From the NCBI GenBank assembly GCA_014238945.1, contig JABAAB010000048.1, positions 1 through 62,090 on the forward strand: a stretch of 62,090 nt of DNA, written 5' to 3'. The translations under genes were made by a program, and so were the position numbers. Below the pieces are notes generated by a model. It searched no databases and had not been told where the DNA came from. It worked only from the letters and a program-made list of their open reading frames with translations. Position 1 is the stretch's first letter, and every line of letters begins with the position of its first letter. Origin of the DNA: Lysobacterales bacterium (GTDB taxonomy: Bacteria; Pseudomonadota; Gammaproteobacteria; Xanthomonadales; SZUA-36). This document shows positions 28,906 through 38,155 of the stretch, one piece after another.

Positions 28906-31710
28906 ATGAAAATCCTGTCCACGAACGTTTATGTCGGGCCCAGCCTGTATGCACATTTTCCAGTGATCCGCCACCATGTGGACCTCGGTGTATTGGAACA
29001 CTGGCCTTCGGTACGGCTTGGAGAGGATTTTATTGGTGGTCTGATTGATGCACTTCCGGGTCTGCAGAACCATGGCTGCTCTTATGGAGAACCCGGTGGT
29101 TTTATCCGTCGTTTGCGTGAAGACGAGGGTACCTGGATGGGTCATATCTGGGAACATGCGGCGCTGGAACTGCAAAATGAAGCGGGCTCGGATGTGAGCT
29201 TTGGCCGTACCCGAAGTTCGGATCAAACGGGTCAATACAACATGGTGTTTCAATACAAGCAACGTGATGTCGGGCTGGAGGCAGCCCGTATTGCGCTGCA
29301 GCTCTTGTTGGGCTTGCTGCCGGAAAATCTCAAACAGGAGCTCGCTTCTGAAATTGAGAAGGATTTTGATTACCAGCAGGAGCGGGATGACTTTATCGTT
29401 TTCGCACAACGAAAAGAGTTGGGACCCAGTACGGCATCACTGGTCAATGCAGCAGAAGAGCGGGAGATTCCCTATCTTCGACTGAACAAGTATTCGCTGG
29501 TGCAGTTTGGCCACGGTGCCTACCAGCAACGCATCCAGGCCACCATCACCAGCAAGACATCGCAGATTGCGGTGGAAATATCCTGTGACAAGGAAGACAC
29601 ACACAACCTGCTGCGTGATCTGGGCCTGCCCGTACCTCGCCAGAGGATGATTTATAACCCGCGGGCAGCAGTTCGCTCGGCACGTCATATCGGCTACCCC
29701 GTGGTGCTCAAACCACTCAATGCCAATCACGGCCGGGGTGTTTCCATCAACCTGACCAGCGATGAGCAGGTTGAAGCCGGTTTTGCCCATGCCCGTGAAC
29801 ACGGGTCCAGCCGTGCGGTGCTGGTGGAAAGCTTTGTCGAGGGTTTTGACCACCGTATGCTGGTGGTCAATAACGAACTGGTGGCCGTGGCCAAGCGGGT
29901 TCCCGGTCATGTAAAAGGTGATGGTAAGAGCAGTATTTCGGTGTTGATAGAGGAGGTCAACAAGGATCCACGCAGGGGTATCGGTCATGAAAAAGTACTG
30001 ACCCAGCTGGAACTGGATCGACAGGCACGTGATCTGTTGGCCAAGGCCGGTCATGACGAGACTACGGTATTGCCGGACGGGGAGATATTTTATCTGCGCA
30101 AGACGGCCAATCTGTCCACAGGGGGTACCGCGATAGACCTGACCGACGTCGTACACCCCGACAATCGCGAAATGGCGGTGCGGGCCATCCGGGCCGTGGG
30201 TCTGGATGTGGGTGGTGTGGATTTTCTCACGGCCGATATCTCCGAGTCCTTCAAGGAAGTTGGCGGGGCCATTGTGGAAGTTAATGCTGCACCGGGTTTC
30301 CGCATGCACGTGGCTCCCTCGAAAGGAGAGGCCCGGGATGTGGCCGGGAAAGTCATGGACATGTTGTTCCCGCCCGGCACCCCGGTACGCATTCCGATCG
30401 CCAGTATTACCGGCACCAATGGCAAAACCACCACCTCACGTATGCTGGCACATATTCTCAAGACCGCGGGTCACACGGTGGGTATGACTTCCACCGACGG
30501 GGTCTATATTGATGGGCGTTTATCGGTAAAGGGCGACATGACGGGACCGACTTCCGCACACATCGTACTTCGCGACCCCAGTGTGGACATTGCGGTGCTG
30601 GAGACGGCCCGCGGCGGTCTTTTGAGAGCTGGTCTGGGTTACCGGCGTTGCGATGTCTCCGCCTGTCTTAACGTTGCCGAAGACCACCTCGGACTCAAAG
30701 GAATTGACACGGTTGAGCAACTGGCGGAAATCAAACGGGTGGTAGTGGAAGTTGCACGCAATACCGCAGTGCTGAATGCCGATGACGACCTGTGTCTGAA
30801 AATGGCCGATTACACACAGGCCGAGCATGTGTGTTATGTGACCATGAACCCGGCCCACTCCCTGGTCAAGGAACATGTCCGCGCAGGCGGGCGCGCCGTG
30901 GTGCTCGAAAAAGGCATTGCCGGTGACATGATCACCCTGTATGACAACGGCACCCAGTTCCAACTGCTCTGGACCCACCAGATACCCGCCACCATGGACG
31001 GCAAAGCCATGCACAACGTCCAGAATGCAATGTTTGCGGCGGCGCTGGCTTATTCACTGGAGAAATCTCTGGATGATATTCGCCACGGTCTGCTTTCCTT
31101 CAATTCCACCATTTTCCAGGCCCCGGGCCGGATGAATGTTTTTGATGAGCATCCGTTTCGGGTCATCCTCGATTATGGTCACAATGCGGCGGCCATTCGC
31201 AGTATTTCACAGTTGGTGGACCGGCTGGATGTCAGTGGCAAGCGTATCTGTATCCTGGCGGCGCCGGGTGACCGTCGTGATCAGGACATCCGGGCCATCG
31301 CGGAGGTAGCCGGCGGGCATTATGACCACTATATCTGCCGGGCGGATGATCGTCGCCGGGGTCGTGGTAACGATGAAGTTCCAAACATGTTGCGTGACCA
31401 GTTACTGGCCGGTGGTGTCGATGACGCCGCGATCGAAATGATACCGGATGAGGTCAACGCGGTCACCCGGGCACTTGAACTGGCCGAGGAAGGCGACCTG
31501 GTCATGATGTTTGCTGACAATGTTCAGCGTAGCTGGGACCAGGTGATTCACTACGAGGGCGAAAACGCCGGTCATGGAACATCACCACCGGACCGGCCAC
31601 CCAACAGTTTTGTCGAAGAGGATCCGGACGCCTTTGCGCTGGATCCGGGTGCGCGTCTGGTTCGGGATGAGCGTGGTGTACGCCTGGCCCGGGAAGAAGA
31701 AAGCGATTAG
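28906..31710 (+). CDS. cphA: Cyanophycin synthetase
   Basis: 934 residues. It makes cyanophycin without a ribosome, adding Asp to the chain and then Arg to each Asp side chain, using ATP. Domains in order: N-domain (1-160) with NVYVGPSLYAHFP and HIWEHAALELQN; an ATP-grasp domain (about 160-490) with VVLKPLNANHGRGVSIN and VEVNAAPGFRMH, which adds Asp; and a Mur-ligase-like domain from about 500 with SITGTNGKTTTSRML, HLGLKGIDT and DYGHNAAAI, which adds Arg. A ~50-residue acidic, proline-containing tail follows. AAGG lies before ATG 28906. The neighbours are cphB and a related ATP-grasp-less gene. Confidence 0.95.
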   Translation: MKILSTNVYVGPSLYAHFPVIRHHVDLGVLEHWPSVRLGEDFIGGLIDALPGLQNHGCSYGEPGGFIRRLREDEGTWMGHIWEHAALELQNEAGSDVSFGRTRSSDQTGQYNMVFQYKQRDVGLEAARIALQLLLGLLPENLKQELASEIEKDFDYQQERDDFIVFAQRKELGPSTASLVNAAEEREIPYLRLNKYSLVQFGHGAYQQRIQATITSKTSQIAVEISCDKEDTHNLLRDLGLPVPRQRMIYNPRAAVRSARHIGYPVVLKPLNANHGRGVSINLTSDEQVEAGFAHAREHGSSRAVLVESFVEGFDHRMLVVNNELVAVAKRVPGHVKGDGKSSISVLIEEVNKDPRRGIGHEKVLTQLELDRQARDLLAKAGHDETTVLPDGEIFYLRKTANLSTGGTAIDLTDVVHPDNREMAVRAIRAVGLDVGGVDFLTADISESFKEVGGAIVEVNAAPGFRMHVAPSKGEARDVAGKVMDMLFPPGTPVRIPIASITGTNGKTTTSRMLAHILKTAGHTVGMTSTDGVYIDGRLSVKGDMTGPTSAHIVLRDPSVDIAVLETARGGLLRAGLGYRRCDVSACLNVAEDHLGLKGIDTVEQLAEIKRVVVEVARNTAVLNADDDLCLKMADYTQAEHVCYVTMNPAHSLVKEHVRAGGRAVVLEKGIAGDMITLYDNGTQFQLLWTHQIPATMDGKAMHNVQNAMFAAALAYSLEKSLDDIRHGLLSFNSTIFQAPGRMNVFDEHPFRVILDYGHNAAAIRSISQLVDRLDVSGKRICILAAPGDRRDQDIRAIAEVAGGHYDHYICRADDRRRGRGNDEVPNMLRDQLLAGGVDDAAIEMIPDEVNAVTRALELAEEGDLVMMFADNVQRSWDQVIHYEGENAGHGTSPPDRPPNSFVEEDPDAFALDPGARLVRDERGVRLAREEESD

Positions 31711-31732
31711 CTGTTGAATACCGGGTGATGTG

Positions 31733-33427
31733 ATGAATGTTGAGCTACTCGACAGCCGGCGTCTGACCGGCCCGAATCTGTATTCGGACCTCGCCAGCGC
31801 GGTCATGGATGTAGCCATTAGTGGTATAGCAACAGAAACCTTGATTGGAGCATGGACTCAAGCGGTCGCGGAACTGATGTCTGCAATGAACTGGCCGCTC
31901 AAAGGGCACATTTTCTCGCGGGTCTATGAAGGGGGAGCCAGCCTCGTTTTCCATGCCCCCATCGATGTGCTCTACACCGGCTGCGAATTAAACGAGGTGG
32001 CCCTTGAACAGGCAATGGCCGGACTGCGAGGCGAACAACCAGCATCCACTGATGAGGTCATCCGGAAACTGACCAGGCAACGTGATGAGGAGGCCAATCC
32101 TGCCCTGCTGGCCCTGCAAAAGGCCAGTGCTGATGCACAGCTACCTTTTTTATGGGATGACGATGAAGTATCTGTCGGTTTTGGCAGGGCTTCGCTGGTT
32201 TGGCCGGCGAACAATCTACCGGAACCCGCAGAGGTGGACTGGGACAGCACCGGAACCATCCCGCTGGGTGTGGTCACCGGCACCAATGGTAAATCCACTA
32301 CCGTCAGGTTGGCAGCGTCCATACTTGCACAAGCCGGTGTGTGCGCCGGTATCACCTCCACCGACTATATCCGCGTCGGTACAGAAATTCTGGATCATGG
32401 GGATTATTCCGGTCCCGGTGGTGCCAGGATGCTGTTAAGACACCCCAAATCCGAGGCCGTGGTGCTCGAGGTCGCCCGTGGTGGTCTGTTACGCCGGGGC
32501 ATTGGTGTTGAGCGTGCGAACGCAGCACTGATCACCAATATCGCCGCGGACCATCTCGGTGACTACGGTATCAACAGCGTGTCAGATATGACCGAAGCCA
32601 AGTTCATCGTACGCCGTGCGCTCAACGACAATGCCCCGCTGATTTTGAATGCCGATGATGAGCAGAGCGTTCGTTTTGCCGCCGGCTTGAGTAACCGCAT
32701 CACGTGGTTCAGTCTGGATGCCGAACATCCGTTGATAAGAGCGCAAATGCAAAGGGGTGGTGGCGCCGCTTTTGTGTCGGGTGATTGGCTGATGCTGGCA
32801 GATAATGGCAATGCGCGGCGCATCGTCCCTGTCGTTGATATTCCCGTTGGCTTTGGTGGAGCGGCGCGATACAACATCAGTAATTCACTGGGCGCGATGG
32901 CACTGTGCCATGTGCTGGGTGCCGATGACGGGGCACTTGCCAGGGGATTGGTTTCCTTCAGTGGAGATGCCAACGTCAATCCCGGTCGTGGTAACCTGTT
33001 CGTCAAGAATGACGTGCGTATATTCATAGACTTTGCACACAATGAGCACGGTGTCAGGGCGGTGGGCGAGACCATCGGCCAGTTCGGTGCCAAACGAAAT
33101 ATTGTGTTGATGGGACAGGCAGGGGACCGCAGCGACAAGGACATCGCTGACCTTGTGCATGCGATCTGCCTGATGAAGCCAGACCTACTGTTGGCCTGTA
33201 ACCTTCCGGGTTACGAACGTGGCCGTGAGTCGGGCGTTGTGGCCGCAATGATCCGCGATCTCGCCATCAGCGAAGGGCTGGCAAAAGAGGCGGTGCTTCT
33301 TTTTGAAAGCCCACTGGAGGGTACGCAGTATGTGTTATCCCGGGCCCGGCCGGGTGATTGCCTGGTGTTGCTCGCGCTGACCCAGCGCGATGAAGTACTG
33401 GAATTGGTACGCGATTACGCGGCATAG
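31733..33427 (+). CDS. CphA-related Mur ligase family protein lacking the ATP-grasp domain
   Basis: 564 residues (GTG 31730 directly before ATG 31733 is an alternative). The C-terminal two thirds is a Mur ligase clearly related to that of CphA: VTGTNGKSTTVRLAASIL (P-loop), ITSTDYI, EVARGGLLRRGIGVERA and DFAHNEHGVRAV. The N-terminal ~170 residues begin DSRRLTGPNLYSDLASAV, resembling CphA's GPSLYAHFP start, followed by an acidic segment; the ATP-grasp that CphA has between these is missing. It lies 22 nt after cphA, so it probably acts on cyanophycin or its dipeptide. It may be a partner of CphA or modify its product; not shown. Confidence 0.75.
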   Translation: MNVELLDSRRLTGPNLYSDLASAVMDVAISGIATETLIGAWTQAVAELMSAMNWPLKGHIFSRVYEGGASLVFHAPIDVLYTGCELNEVALEQAMAGLRGEQPASTDEVIRKLTRQRDEEANPALLALQKASADAQLPFLWDDDEVSVGFGRASLVWPANNLPEPAEVDWDSTGTIPLGVVTGTNGKSTTVRLAASILAQAGVCAGITSTDYIRVGTEILDHGDYSGPGGARMLLRHPKSEAVVLEVARGGLLRRGIGVERANAALITNIAADHLGDYGINSVSDMTEAKFIVRRALNDNAPLILNADDEQSVRFAAGLSNRITWFSLDAEHPLIRAQMQRGGGAAFVSGDWLMLADNGNARRIVPVVDIPVGFGGAARYNISNSLGAMALCHVLGADDGALARGLVSFSGDANVNPGRGNLFVKNDVRIFIDFAHNEHGVRAVGETIGQFGAKRNIVLMGQAGDRSDKDIADLVHAICLMKPDLLLACNLPGYERGRESGVVAAMIRDLAISEGLAKEAVLLFESPLEGTQYVLSRARPGDCLVLLALTQRDEVLELVRDYAA

Positions 33428-33449
33428 GCCCGAAGATACTGGAAGCTGA

Positions 33450-34103
33450 ATGGCAAAACTCTTTTTCAACTACTCGGCCATGAATGCCGGCAAAACCACG
33501 GTGTTGTTGCAGTCCGCCCACAATTACCGCGAACGCGGTATGAATCCGTTGCTGTTCACCCCAAAGCTGGATGACCGTTACGGTGAAGGATTGATAAAGT
33601 CACGTATCGGCTTACAGTCAAAAGCGACCATATTCAATTCGGAAGATGATCTGTACGAGACCACTCGTGCCAGGCTGGAGGAGAAAAACATCCATTGCGT
33701 GCTGGTTGACGAGGCCCAGTTCTTAACCCGTGATCAGGTTTTCCAGTTGGGTGAAATCGTGGACCGGTTGAACATACCGGTTTTGTGTTTTGGCCTGCGC
33801 ACCGATTTTCAGGGTGAGTTGTTCGAAGGCAGTATGCATTTGCTGGCCTGGGCCGATGAGTTATCGGAAATCAAGACCATTTGTCACACCGGCCGCAAAG
33901 CCACCATGGTGGTTCGTGTCGATGACCAGGGATATGCACTGAAAGAAGGGGCGCAGGTGGAGATTGGCGGTAACGAGCTTTACGTATCGGTCAGCAGGGC
34001 GGAGTTCAAGAACGTATTTGTCGGAGGCAAGCGGATCAAGTTTATTGAACCTTTAACAGCCCGTACGGACGGCGAAGACCCGGATGATGGCGGCTTGCTA
34101 TAG
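33450..34103 (+). CDS. tdk: Thymidine kinase, lacking most zinc-ribbon cysteines
   Basis: 217 residues. Phosphorylates thymidine for salvage. Visible: the P-loop SAMNAGKTT at 9-17, LVDEAQFL (Walker B/active site), [15 protein letters not shown] and the substrate-binding [12 protein letters not shown]. The zinc ribbon in family members reads like CxxC...CxxH/C; here it is CHTGRKATM with only the first Cys, and the second half is YVSVSRAEF with Ser and Glu. So structural zinc is probably not bound. Activity is likely to be retained since the kinase core is whole. It follows the CphA-like gene by 22 nt. Confidence 0.92.
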   Translation: MAKLFFNYSAMNAGKTTVLLQSAHNYRERGMNPLLFTPKLDDRYGEGLIKSRIGLQSKATIFNSEDDLYETTRARLEEKNIHCVLVDEAQFLTRDQVFQLGEIVDRLNIPVLCFGLRTDFQGELFEGSMHLLAWADELSEIKTICHTGRKATMVVRVDDQGYALKEGAQVEIGGNELYVSVSRAEFKNVFVGGKRIKFIEPLTARTDGEDPDDGGLL

Positions 34104-34132
34104 TATTGTGGTGAGTCCAACGGAGCAGTCAG

Positions 34133-34348
34133 ATGCGTAAATTGCTGTTTTTTCTGGCCCTGGCGGCCGCGGCCTGGTACCTCAATGGCTGGCAGAAGCC
34201 GGCACCGGTGGCGGCCGAGGACAGTTTCATAGGTGATCAGGTCAAGACGCTGCGCAAGGCAGAGGCATTCGAGGAATCCTATCTCGAACAAACCGAAGAG
34301 AGAAAAAAGAAACTTGAAGAACAACTGGAAAAGGATTCGGGTGGTTGA
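34133..34348 (+). CDS. Small single-TM protein with coiled-coil tail
   Basis: 71 residues; CGGAG precedes the ATG by 8 nt. A hydrophobic N-terminus (LLFFLALAAAAWYL) is either an anchor or signal, followed by a linker and a charged helix rich in Glu/Lys (ERKKKLEEQLEKD) likely to form a coiled coil. Family not recognised. It follows tdk by 29 nt and faces the convergent sugar transporter. Confidence 0.55.
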   Translation: MRKLLFFLALAAAAWYLNGWQKPAPVAAEDSFIGDQVKTLRKAEAFEESYLEQTEERKKKLEEQLEKDSGG

Positions 34349-34376
34349 GTCAAGAGTTATGGGTGACCCCCATCTT

Positions 34377-35825
34377 TCAAACGTTGCCGCGTCTTTGTTC
34401 CAGTTGCAGCCTGATCTCGTGCGCTTTTTCTTCGGTGATTGAATAAGTCGCTACTGCCCAGATGGCGAAACCTGATGCAATACAGGGCACGAATGCATCA
34501 AAAAGCCGCATCATGAAAATAGCATAATTGGTCTGGTTCCCTTCCAGGGAGACGTCAAATCCTGTTGCATTGAGGAGAAACCCACCTGCTGCCAATGCCA
34601 CTGCCTGACCCAGTTTGACCACCCACCAGAATATCGAACCGTACATGCCTTCGCGACGTTCATGGGTTTTCAGTTCATCCAGATCGACGACGTCGGCAAT
34701 CATTGATGGCATGAGTGTGAACAGCCCACCCAGGCCAAATGCTATGAAAGGCGCAGGCAACAAAAGCAGCCAGGGAATTTCGGGGTTGTAACAAACCCAC
34801 TTGAGCGCGTAGCCGGCCATGGAGATACCAGTGGCCAGATAAAATGCGCGACGTTTGCCAATCCTGGTTGCAAGCCAGGAAACAAGAATGATGACAAGAA
34901 ATGAAGATACAGCACCCAGGCTGCCGGCATAGCCTGCATATTCAGCGCCTCGTACCGTATCGCCTGAAAACACGTAATAGATAATGACGTAGAACTGAAA
35001 TGCAGCAACCATGATGAAGCCGTTAAATATCAAGAATGTTGCGATGCACAACTTGCGGAAAGGTCTGATCTTCAGCGTATTTGCAAACCCACGTAAAAAC
35101 TCCGAGATTCTGCGTAGAATCGCTTCACGTCTGGTCCTGGTTTGTTTCTCTTCATGTTGTAATTCCAGCAAAGCAACTTCTTTGAAGCGCTCACGAAGAA
35201 ATATTGCCGGCATGATACCGACGACAATGACGACGGCACCGATCAAAATCGCCAGTCCGGCAGCACCATCCACCATGTCATCAAAGTACTGCTCACTCTG
35301 CATAATGAGCAGGAACCACGGTGCTATCACATAGGCGAGTTGACCAATGAAATTCTGAACACCCATTAGCCTGGTTCGCTCGTGGTAGTCCGGCGTCAGT
35401 TCATAACCCAATGCTACCCATGGTGTCGCAAACATCGTGTAGGCAAGATAGAAAACCAGTGACCCGAATAGAAAAAACCAAAAATAAAAGGACTCGCTCT
35501 GACCGGCTGGCAATTGCCAAAGCAGGGCGAAGATAATTCCCGCGGCGATTGCTCCAACAAAGATAAAGGGCCGGCGCCGGCCCCAGCGGGAACGGGTATG
35601 ATCAGAGATATATCCCATCAATGGATCGGTAATGGCATCGGTCAGTCGGGGCAGGGCACTGAGTAAGCCAACCAGCGCGGGATTCATCCCCAGGCCTATG
35701 TTTAAAACAATGACCATACCGCCAATGGCCGCTGCCAGCAGGTTGTTCACAAACGCGCCCAAACCGTAGATCAACTTATGCACAAACGGGATTCGGTCTG
35801 CTGTTGCTGTCTGATAATGCTCCAT
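34377..35825 (-). CDS. GPH-type (MelB-like) sugar:cation symporter
   Basis: 482 residues from ATG 35825; a longer frame adds 37 residues through the operator and is unlikely. Twelve hydrophobic segments. The GPH signature DPLMGYISDHTRSRWGRRRPFIF in loop 2-3 and a central RLMGVQNFIGQLAY place it in the MelB family, importers of galactosides, glucuronides or pentosides with Na+ or H+. It is divergent from the GH3 operon, with the LacI-type palindrome (35848-35863) between them, so probably carries an oligosaccharide for those hydrolases. The start has no strong ribosome site. Confidence 0.87.
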   Translation of the reverse strand: MEHYQTATADRIPFVHKLIYGLGAFVNNLLAAAIGGMVIVLNIGLGMNPALVGLLSALPRLTDAITDPLMGYISDHTRSRWGRRRPFIFVGAIAAGIIFALLWQLPAGQSESFYFWFFLFGSLVFYLAYTMFATPWVALGYELTPDYHERTRLMGVQNFIGQLAYVIAPWFLLIMQSEQYFDDMVDGAAGLAILIGAVVIVVGIMPAIFLRERFKEVALLELQHEEKQTRTRREAILRRISEFLRGFANTLKIRPFRKLCIATFLIFNGFIMVAAFQFYVIIYYVFSGDTVRGAEYAGYAGSLGAVSSFLVIILVSWLATRIGKRRAFYLATGISMAGYALKWVCYNPEIPWLLLLPAPFIAFGLGGLFTLMPSMIADVVDLDELKTHERREGMYGSIFWWVVKLGQAVALAAGGFLLNATGFDVSLEGNQTNYAIFMMRLFDAFVPCIASGFAIWAVATYSITEEKAHEIRLQLEQRRGNV

Positions 35826-35847
35826 ATGCCGGATATCATCGGTCTTA

Positions 35848-35863
35848 TTGACAGCGCTGTCAA
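35848..35863. promoter_or_regulatory. LacI-type operator between divergent transporter and GH3 genes
   Basis: TTGACAGCGCTGTCAA is a perfect 16-bp palindrome. It is a copy of the two sites before the TonB receptor gene. On the + strand its first half doubles as a -35 (TTGACA), and TAAAAA at 35871-35876, 17 bp on, is a weak -10; a bound repressor would block this promoter. The start would lie near 35883. Confidence 0.85.
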
Positions 35864-35917
35864 TTTTTGTTAAAAATGCTCTGCCTCTGGATCGGAACAC
35901 CAGCGATTGACCAAAAT

Positions 35918-38155
35918 ATGAATATATCCACTGCAAATAAAATGAATGACGCAGAACTCATTGAAGCGCAAATCAGGAGCCTGATTGCGCAAATGACCCT
36001 GGCCGAAAAAATAGGGCAGATGCAGCAGGTCAATGCCAGCAGTGATCATGTTCCGGAATACCTGCGTGATGAGCTGTGTGCGGGGCGTATTGGGTCCGTG
36101 CTCAACCAGGTGGATGTGGATATTGTCAATGAACTTCAGCGAATTGCGGTCGAGGACAGCCGCCTGGGGATACCGCTGCTGGTTGGACGAGATGTCATTC
36201 ACGGTTTCAAGACGGTATTACCAATTCCCCTGGGCCAGGCGGCCACATGGAATCCACATGCGATTGCGGAGGGTGCCCGGCTTGCGGCTCGTGAGGCGGC
36301 CAGCACCGGGGTGAACTGGACGTTTGCCCCCATGCTGGATATCTCGCGAGACCCCCGTTGGGGCCGCATCGCTGAAAGCCTTGGCGAGGACCCCTACCTG
36401 GCCGGTAAACTCGGAGTGGCCATGGTCGACGGGTTTCAGGGCGATGATATGGACGATGCCGGATCAATCGCCGCATGTGCCAAGCACTTCGCAGGATACG
36501 GTGCATCAGAGAGTGGTCGCGATTATGCCACGACCAATATTCCTGAAAATGAACTGCGAAATGTTTACCTGCAGCCGTTTCATACCGCGGTTGATGCTGG
36601 TGTGGCCAGCATTATGACATCCTTCAGTGATCTCAATGGGGTGCCGGCAACGGCTAATGAATTCCTGTTGCGGCAGGTATTAAGGGAAGAATGGACATTT
36701 GACGGGTTCGTGGTGAGTGACTGGGATTCCATTCGTCAACTGTCGGTCCACGGACTGACTGCCAACGACAAAGATTCAGCACTCGAGGCGGTCACTGCCG
36801 GTGTTGATCTTGAAATGGAGGGTGACGCCTACAGGAACCATCTCGTCCCACTCGTTGAGGAGGGACGCCTGGACATGGAACTTGTTGATAAGGCCGTGGA
36901 AAATATCCTGCGTAGCAAGTTTCGCCTGGGTCTGTTTGATGACCCATACACCCAGCCGGATGCGCTACCGGCCATGGCCGATGAACCTGCAATGGCCGTG
37001 GCAAGAATGATCGCGCTGCAAAGTATCGTAATGCTGAAAAACGATCAGGACGTTTTGCCTCTGTCTGTTGATACACTGAAGTCACTTGCAGTCATCGGCC
37101 CATTGGCCGATGCCGCGCACCAGCAACTGGGGACCTGGGTCTTTGATGGTGACCCGGCGCAAAGTATCACCGGGCTGAAAGCGATCCGGGAACTGGTTGG
37201 GGAGGATGTTGATATTCGCTATCAGCGTGTATTGGAGACATCCCGCAGCAAGGACAAAACACAGTTCGAGGAGGCTGTCGGGCTGGCCACCAATTCGGAC
37301 GTGGTCATTGTTTTCCTGGGGGAAGAGGCAATTCTTTCAGGTGAGGCACATTCGCGTGCGGATATTGGTCTTCCCGGTGCACAAGTTGAGCTTGTTGAAA
37401 AACTCCGTAATACGGGGAAACCGGTTATCGCTGTCATCCTGGCCGGCCGGCCGCTGACCCTGTCTGATGTCGTAGACAAAGTGGATGCCATTTTGTTTGC
37501 CTGGCATCCGGGAACCATGGGCGGACCGGCTATTGCAGACCTGCTGTTCGGGGTGGAGTCCCCCTCAGGAAAACTACCGGTAACTTTCCCGCGCTTGGTT
37601 GGTCAAATCCCGATTTACTACAACCAGAAAAATACCGGAAAACCACCAACCCCTGACACCACTGTCAATATTGACGATATCAACGCGCGTGCGCCACAGA
37701 CTTCACTTGGCATGACGTGTTTTCATCTTGATGTGGCGTACACTCCGTTGTTCGCGTTCGGCCACGGTCTGTCATATACCGGGTTTGATTACTCAAATAT
37801 TCGTACAAGCGCTTCTGAAATCCGAATGGGTGAAGCTCTGACTATCAGCGCAGATCTGGTCAACAGTGGTGAGATTGCGGCAGAAGAAGTTGTGCAATTG
37901 TATGTTCGGGACCTGGTGGCGAATGTCACCCGACCGGTCAGGGAACTCAAGGGATTTACCCGTGTGAAAATCCAGCCGGGACAAAGAGTAACGGTTGAAT
38001 TTCAGCTGCACACAGACGAACTGGCATTCTACGGGCGAAATCAAAAGAAAATGATCGAAGTGGGTGATTTTCACGTCTGGATAGGCGGCAGTTCCGAAAC
38101 CATGCTGCGTACCGAATTCAGAATCGTCTCAAAGCCCTGCGATGGTGCGGTCTGA
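35918..38155 (+). CDS. GH3 beta-glucosidase, cytoplasmic
   Basis: 745 residues from ATG 35918; ATG 35942 also fits, and neither has a clear ribosome site, while ATG 35876 lies before the likely transcription start. No signal peptide. GH3 retaining beta-glucosidase layout: (beta/alpha)8 domain with GRDVIHGFKTVLP, DPRWGRIAESLGEDPY, CAKHFAGYG and the nucleophile Asp268 in VVSDWDS; then the alpha/beta sandwich with AVILAGRPLTLSD, and a C-terminal FnIII-like domain (YVRDLVANVTRPVRELKGF). Cleaves terminal beta-glucosyl units; likely acts on imported oligosaccharides. The stop and next start overlap (TGATG). Confidence 0.9.
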   Translation: MNISTANKMNDAELIEAQIRSLIAQMTLAEKIGQMQQVNASSDHVPEYLRDELCAGRIGSVLNQVDVDIVNELQRIAVEDSRLGIPLLVGRDVIHGFKTVLPIPLGQAATWNPHAIAEGARLAAREAASTGVNWTFAPMLDISRDPRWGRIAESLGEDPYLAGKLGVAMVDGFQGDDMDDAGSIAACAKHFAGYGASESGRDYATTNIPENELRNVYLQPFHTAVDAGVASIMTSFSDLNGVPATANEFLLRQVLREEWTFDGFVVSDWDSIRQLSVHGLTANDKDSALEAVTAGVDLEMEGDAYRNHLVPLVEEGRLDMELVDKAVENILRSKFRLGLFDDPYTQPDALPAMADEPAMAVARMIALQSIVMLKNDQDVLPLSVDTLKSLAVIGPLADAAHQQLGTWVFDGDPAQSITGLKAIRELVGEDVDIRYQRVLETSRSKDKTQFEEAVGLATNSDVVIVFLGEEAILSGEAHSRADIGLPGAQVELVEKLRNTGKPVIAVILAGRPLTLSDVVDKVDAILFAWHPGTMGGPAIADLLFGVESPSGKLPVTFPRLVGQIPIYYNQKNTGKPPTPDTTVNIDDINARAPQTSLGMTCFHLDVAYTPLFAFGHGLSYTGFDYSNIRTSASEIRMGEALTISADLVNSGEIAAEEVVQLYVRDLVANVTRPVRELKGFTRVKIQPGQRVTVEFQLHTDELAFYGRNQKKMIEVGDFHVWIGGSSETMLRTEFRIVSKPCDGAV

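Noticed and set aside
29437-30309. 290-codon open frame opposite cphA
   Set aside because: Antisense of the cyanophycin synthetase ATP-grasp region; composition is typical of a shadow frame.
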